This document shows positions 59,982 to 64,000 of a DNA stretch of 64,000 bases, one piece after another. The notes under the pieces are model-generated. The model was not told the origin of the DNA and ran no database searches. It saw only the letters and a list, made by a program, of their open reading frames with translations. Location: assembly GCF_001424105.1 (NCBI RefSeq), contig NZ_LMQH01000011.1, forward strand, positions 586,004 to 650,003, read 5' to 3'. The first letter of the stretch is position 1; each line of letters begins with the position of its first letter. A program made the position numbers and the translations under genes. This DNA is from Chryseobacterium sp. Leaf394. GTDB taxonomy: Bacteria; Bacteroidota; Bacteroidia; Flavobacteriales; Weeksellaceae.

Positions 59982-61694
59982 ATGTCAGAAAGAACAATAC
60001 TTACTTTTTTTCTTTTAATCACCGGAGTGATGTTGCTGTCACAAAAAAATGTCAGCCCATCCTACGCTGAGCTCAGAAAGAAATATGAAAATCTGGAAAA
60101 AGAAGACACGGCTGCCCTGCCTTATGTCAGTAATTTTATTCAGAAAGCAAAAAAGGAGAATAATTTTGAAAAACTTTGTTTAGGATACAAAGATGCAGTA
60201 TTTTTTACCACGGATGCACAGGTGAAGCTTTCCTATGCTGACAGTACCATTGCAGCAGCATTTAAATCAAAAAAAAATGAATTGATCAGCGATGCATTTT
60301 TGGGAAAGGGGATTATTTATTATTTCAATTTCAGAAAATTTCAGTTAGCTTCGGATGAATATGTTAAAGCGCATCAATATGCTGTCAAAACTGATGATGA
60401 ATATCTTCAAAAGAAAATTATTTATCATTTGGGTGTTGTCAAAAGCTATCTTGGATATTACAGCAAGGCATTACAGCTTTTCAACCAGTCCATAGAGTTT
60501 AATGAAAATAAAGCAAAAAATGAAACCAATGCCAACCTGCGTTTTAATTATTGCAGGGGCTATCTGAACAGTCTTCATCAGATGGTAATCTGCCATCGGA
60601 ACCTCAATCAAAATGCAAAAGCCGACAGCTTACTGGACGTAGGTCTGTCAGCCACAAAAAATAAATCAGAATTTACACTTGAGCGCGCTTATTTTCTTAA
60701 ATGTACAGGAATTATCTTTTATAAAAACAATCAGTACAGCGATGCGCTCTATTATTTAAAAAAGGCTTTGCCGGTCATTGAGCAGAAAAATGATTTTACA
60801 TGGGCAGCCGTGATTCACTTCTACCTGGGAAATATTTACCTGAAGCATGGGGATGACAGAAAGGGAATTATGGAATTTAAAAAAGTTGATTCTATCTACA
60901 ACAAGCATCAATTTCTTCTGCCTGAAGCATCAGATAGTTACAGAAGTCTGATTAGGTACTATAAAAATAGACAAAATGAAAAAGAGCAGTTGTACTATAC
61001 CGATCAGCTCCTTAAGGTGAATGAAGGCATAAGAAGGGACTTTTCATATTTGGCTGAGAAAATCTATGAAGATTTCGAAATAGCGGGACTGGTTAAAGAA
61101 AAACATCAATTAGAGAAGTCGATTACTTTACAGAAAATGACCATTTTACTGGTCTTTATCCTTTCTTCAGGTCTTATCCTTTTTCTGATTCGGAGATACC
61201 GGAAACGGGAGCAAAATCTGAAGCAGAAGTATGCAGAACTTATTCTCAGACTTAATATAGCACAGAAACCCGAAGAAGTTTTGCCACAGCCACAAGCTCC
61301 CTCAAGGAATAAAAATGAGCTGCCCGGTGATCTGGTACGAAGGCTGAAAATTAAGATTCAATATTTTGAAGACCATCATCAGTTTCTTGAAGCCGGACTG
61401 ACTGTTGTAAAACTTGCGGATCGCTTCAAGACAAATCCAAATTACCTGTCTGCATTTATACATGATTATAAGGGCGCCCACTTCTCAATCTATCTTATGA
61501 ATTTAAGAATTAGTTACATAACCAATAAGCTAAATTCAGATCCAAATTATCTGAAATTTACGGTGAAAGCTTTGTCTCAAATGTGTGGAATTGCTTCGAG
61601 AAATAATTTCGCAACCCATTTTAAGTCTGTCAATGGGATAGGAGTTTCCGACTTTATCAAGATGAAAAGGAAGGATATTAAGGGAGACTTATAG
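59982..61694 (+). CDS. TPR-containing AraC-type regulator with one membrane span
   Basis: This is a 570-residue protein. The start at 59982 gives a signal-like N-terminus (MSERTILTFFLLITGVMLLS). Residues about 40-370 are TPR repeats in the periplasm (KLSYADSTIAAAFK, YHLGVVKSYLGYYSKALQLFNQSIEF, AYFLKCTGIIFYKNNQYSDALYYLKKAL). A span lies near 380-400 (ILLVFILSSGLILFLI), followed by a coiled linker. An AraC helix-turn-helix pair makes up the C-terminal about 100 residues (VVKLADRFKTNPNYLSAFIHD ... LSQMCGIASRNNFATHFKSVNG). Such proteins control exported or SusC-type genes in Bacteroidota. It is divergent from the 57-59.7 kb cluster. Confidence 0.87.
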   Translation: MSERTILTFFLLITGVMLLSQKNVSPSYAELRKKYENLEKEDTAALPYVSNFIQKAKKENNFEKLCLGYKDAVFFTTDAQVKLSYADSTIAAAFKSKKNELISDAFLGKGIIYYFNFRKFQLASDEYVKAHQYAVKTDDEYLQKKIIYHLGVVKSYLGYYSKALQLFNQSIEFNENKAKNETNANLRFNYCRGYLNSLHQMVICHRNLNQNAKADSLLDVGLSATKNKSEFTLERAYFLKCTGIIFYKNNQYSDALYYLKKALPVIEQKNDFTWAAVIHFYLGNIYLKHGDDRKGIMEFKKVDSIYNKHQFLLPEASDSYRSLIRYYKNRQNEKEQLYYTDQLLKVNEGIRRDFSYLAEKIYEDFEIAGLVKEKHQLEKSITLQKMTILLVFILSSGLILFLIRRYRKREQNLKQKYAELILRLNIAQKPEEVLPQPQAPSRNKNELPGDLVRRLKIKIQYFEDHHQFLEAGLTVVKLADRFKTNPNYLSAFIHDYKGAHFSIYLMNLRISYITNKLNSDPNYLKFTVKALSQMCGIASRNNFATHFKSVNGIGVSDFIKMKRKDIKGDL

Positions 61695-61735
61695 CGAAAT
61701 GCCACAGGAAGTTTGTAAATTTCTGAAAAAAGGAC

Positions 61736-62590
61736 ATGGTAAACAAAACAATTTTAAAAAAGACAGAACAACTTTACGAAAAATTAAAACTTGATCTTGA
61801 ATACATCGAACTTGAAGAGGAAGATTTCATAAGGATTTCAGAGCTCAGCCTTTTTAAAATCGACGAGGCGGTCAGAGGCTTAAAATCCCTGCTTACTAAA
61901 TTTGAATTTGAATGTGCAGCAGATGAGATTTATTTTTTCAAAAACCTGAAGCCTCTTTTTATTTCAAAATTCATCTATCATTCCAGGGTTATCGATATTC
62001 TGACCTATCTGCCTGCTGCCGGCCTCGAAGCGCAACTTAATTATTACCGGCAGGAAATTGAAAAGCTCACTCTGCATCATGATAATCATATTGAATTTTA
62101 CAGCTACTACAGAAGAGGTGCTACTTATCTCGATCAAAAATATTTCCTGAGAAGAATGTATGACCTTAAAATGAGTTTACCCTCCGGGCTTTATAATTAC
62201 GACGAAAACTTTACCACTTCACATGATCATCTCGTTGCACAGATACTTGCGCACAGGGAAACCGAAATTTTTATTAACCTGAAAATAGAAAAATTGCGTC
62301 AGTATGGAGATCACAATGCTCAGGCACCTACCACCCTGGTCTGGTCTGAATCCAAAGTGTCGCTGGTTGAGCTTGTATACGGTCTTTTTCAACTGAGCTG
62401 TTTCAATGGAGGAAACATTGAACTAAGTGAGGTCATCAGATTTACTGAAAAAACCTTTAATATCGATCTGGGAAATTATCATAAAACCATTTTTGAAATC
62501 CGTAACAGAAAACAGGGTCCTACAAAATTTCTGCAGATGGTCAATGACCATCTTGTTCAGCATTTTAATAAAATGGATGATTTTCAATAG
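61736..62590 (+). CDS. rteC: RteC-family protein of a conjugative transposon
   Basis: This is a 284-residue cytosolic protein. The sequence from LYEKLKLDLEYIELEEEDFIRISEL to YRRGATYLDQKYFLR, and the C-terminal LVWSESKVSLVELVYGLFQLSCFNGGNIELSEVIRFTEKTFNIDL, match the RteC family. RteC of CTnDOT turns on excision genes. The C-terminal part is a likely winged helix. It lies 41 bases after the TPR-AraC gene and upstream of the opposing tra region, its usual place in Bacteroidota integrative conjugative elements. Confidence 0.9.
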   Translation: MVNKTILKKTEQLYEKLKLDLEYIELEEEDFIRISELSLFKIDEAVRGLKSLLTKFEFECAADEIYFFKNLKPLFISKFIYHSRVIDILTYLPAAGLEAQLNYYRQEIEKLTLHHDNHIEFYSYYRRGATYLDQKYFLRRMYDLKMSLPSGLYNYDENFTTSHDHLVAQILAHRETEIFINLKIEKLRQYGDHNAQAPTTLVWSESKVSLVELVYGLFQLSCFNGGNIELSEVIRFTEKTFNIDLGNYHKTIFEIRNRKQGPTKFLQMVNDHLVQHFNKMDDFQ

Positions 62591-62727
62591 ATAGTTTATT
62601 ATTCCAGATATGCTGTAACTTTTGAAAGCAGTTGCGAGATTTTCTCCTGACTGAATACTATTCTGGTACAGTAATTGTGAAGGATAAAAACGCATATATT
62701 ATTCATCTTTAATATCCTTTCAATCCA

Positions 62728-62757
62728 AACCCCAGCATTTAAGCTGAGGTTTTTTTT
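62728..62757. terminator. Terminator between rteC and traG
   Basis: AACCCCAGC (62728-62736) pairs with GCTGAGGTT (62743-62751) with one mismatch, and a T-run follows to 62757. It fits the end of the rightward rteC transcript, and 62591-62884 holds no other gene. Confidence 0.75.
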
Positions 62758-62884
62758 ATTTAAAATCCAATAGGATATAACTATAGCTCGAACAATTAAA
62801 TTGAAACAGAATTAACAATTTGATGTACAGGTATATGTGATACTTGAGGTTGAGAGCATATCATCTGATCCTATTTCAAAATAA

Positions 62885-64000
62885 TTAAATCAAATGCTGC
62901 AAATCCGGATCATTTTTAATCCTTTCCAGTTCAAAAGTGATTATGGCCGAAATGTCTGTTTTAATTCTTCGGTAATTTTCATCAATCACCTGTTTCATCT
63001 GGTCATTTCCATCGTTATCTACAAAACTTAAAACCTCCGGTATTTTCAGATAGTTTTTTGTTTCCCTTGCAACCAGATCATTATCGACAACAATTTCAGC
63101 ATGAAACATTTTCTGCTCAATCCTTTCATCAAAATTATCAGAAACTGCTCCGACAAAAACTCCCTGAGTTAAAGTAGATATTTTAGAGGCCGGTATTAAA
63201 GTATCCAGCTGTGTCGAGATTGAGGTGGAAGTGTCATTTCTGTTGATCGATATGCTCTGTCTTTTCTGCAGAACTTTTCCAAAGCGTTCTGATAAGCTTT
63301 TAGCTGTTTCGCCCACTACCTGTCCGCTAAAAATATTACCGACTGTGTTCTGAATCACTTTACTTTCCTTATCCCCGTAATCTCTGGTCAGCTGTGAAAA
63401 ATCCTGAAATCCCAGACAGACTGCTACTTTATTGCTTCTTGCTGTGGCAATCAGATTGTCAAGTCCCCGAAAATAAATGGTTGGCAGCTCATCAATGATT
63501 ACTGAGCTCTTCAGCTGTCCTTTTTTATTGATCAGCTTAACAATTCTTGAGTTGTAAAGACCCAAAGCAGCAGAATAAATATTCTGTCTGTCAGGATTAT
63601 TTCCCACGCAGAGTATTTTAGGTTCCTTGGGATTGTTTATATCCAGTGAAAAATCATCGCCTGTCATCACCCAGTATAACTGCGGGGAGATCATTCGGGA
63701 TAAGGGGATTTTAGCGGAAGCAATCTGTCCCTGTAACTGATCCTGTGCTCCACCTTGCCATGCATCCATAAAAGGGGAGAGATAGTTTTCAAGATCAGGG
63801 TATGAGGTTAGAATGGTAAAGACATCAGAATATTTTTTATTTAACAGTTCGATGGCGTGTGGAAATGTACAGTACTTTCCATGCTCATAGATCTTCAAAA
63901 ACCAAATAATCGCAGCGAGTAATATAATCGGGGATTCAACAAAAAAATCACCCTGTTTTTGTATCCAGCTTCTATTCAGATTCAGCATAATGGTATAGGC
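62885..64000 (-). CDS. traG: Conjugative coupling protein TraG/MobC type (5' end outside the window)
   Basis: The frame stays open to the window edge, so this is the C-terminal about 370 residues of a protein usually near 650. Seen are FPHAIELLNKKYSDVFTILTSYPDLE, the Walker B segment SSVIIDELPTIYF, GFQDFSQLTRDYG and the QNTVGNIFSGQV signature of VirD4/TraG ATPases. Walker A must lie beyond 64000. The protein joins the relaxosome to the mating channel. It marks the conjugation module of an integrative element that extends to the right. Confidence 0.93.
   Translation of the reverse strand, partial: AYTIMLNLNRSWIQKQGDFFVESPIILLAAIIWFLKIYEHGKYCTFPHAIELLNKKYSDVFTILTSYPDLENYLSPFMDAWQGGAQDQLQGQIASAKIPLSRMISPQLYWVMTGDDFSLDINNPKEPKILCVGNNPDRQNIYSAALGLYNSRIVKLINKKGQLKSSVIIDELPTIYFRGLDNLIATARSNKVAVCLGFQDFSQLTRDYGDKESKVIQNTVGNIFSGQVVGETAKSLSERFGKVLQKRQSISINRNDTSTSISTQLDTLIPASKISTLTQGVFVGAVSDNFDERIEQKMFHAEIVVDNDLVARETKNYLKIPEVLSFVDNDGNDQMKQVIDENYRRIKTDISAIITFELERIKNDPDLQHLI

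Noticed and set aside
1..64000. CRISPR arrays, tRNA or rRNA genes
   Set aside because: No regularly spaced repeats and no cloverleaf or ribosomal RNA signatures were noticed on reading either strand.

Overview
The window looks like an accessory region of a Bacteroidota chromosome, most likely Flavobacteriia of the Chryseobacterium/Elizabethkingia kind. The evidence is SusC/SusD receptors, type IX secretion C-terminal domains, an RteC-type regulator, a Bacteroides-type TraG/MobC coupling protein, and promoters of the TTTG / TAnnTTTG class. No rRNA, tRNA or CRISPR array was seen. Base composition changes sharply: the defence genes at 4.6-32 kb are very A+T rich, while the SusC/SusD genes at 33-38 kb are clearly less so. 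This suggests several acquisitions.

Layout. (1) 0-4.2 kb: two decaying copies of an S41-type peptidase gene, carried on a direct duplication that also includes a terminator, flank an unrecognised secreted protein. (2) 4.6-8.3 kb: a four-gene operon with one membrane protein and three proteins that have, or resemble, PD-(D/E)XK nuclease cores. (3) 8.6-23 kb: a large putative defence system. A rightward operon encodes a DUF4007 protein, a 1071-residue P-loop ATPase, a DndC-like PAPS-reductase-family protein, an unknown protein, an AAA ATPase and a PIN-like protein. It converges on a leftward operon encoding a cysteine desulfurase, a GHKL ATPase and an Mrr-like nuclease. Together these resemble a non-canonical DNA-sulfur modification and restriction system. 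A near-identical 50-bp promoter block precedes both cassette (2) and the rightward operon of (3). (4) 23-26.3 kb: small regulators, two genes each interrupted by one in-frame TAA, and a DUF3800 protein. (5) 26.4-32.2 kb: an hsdM-hsdS operon with no hsdR, instead carrying an AAA ATPase and an HNH nuclease. (6) 32.4-33.4 kb: an XRE-type regulator with palindromic operators, a good promoter and a long structured stem.

(7) 33.4-40.2 kb: a SusC-SusD-S9 peptidase operon. (8) 40.5-44.9 kb: a lipoprotein, a T9SS-sorted protein, a PIN-domain protein and an IS1182-family transposase remnant. (9) 44.9-55.7 kb: a leftward envelope module with a response regulator, a histidine kinase, a diacylglycerol kinase, an LtaS-like sulfatase-fold transferase, three PAP2 phosphatases, a TauE/TSUP permease, an HD protein and a TonB-type receptor. 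An 11-bp-phased direct repeat of TTTTGAA lies before four transcription units in this module, so it reads as a small two-component regulon for lipid and envelope remodelling. (10) 56-64 kb: a lamin-tail T9SS protein, a DUF6520/MauE/small-peptide/lipoprotein cluster, a TPR-AraC regulator, RteC and the 3' part of traG. These mark the edge of an integrative conjugative element running off the right end.

The functional assignments for (2) and (3) come from motifs and gene context, not from database searches.
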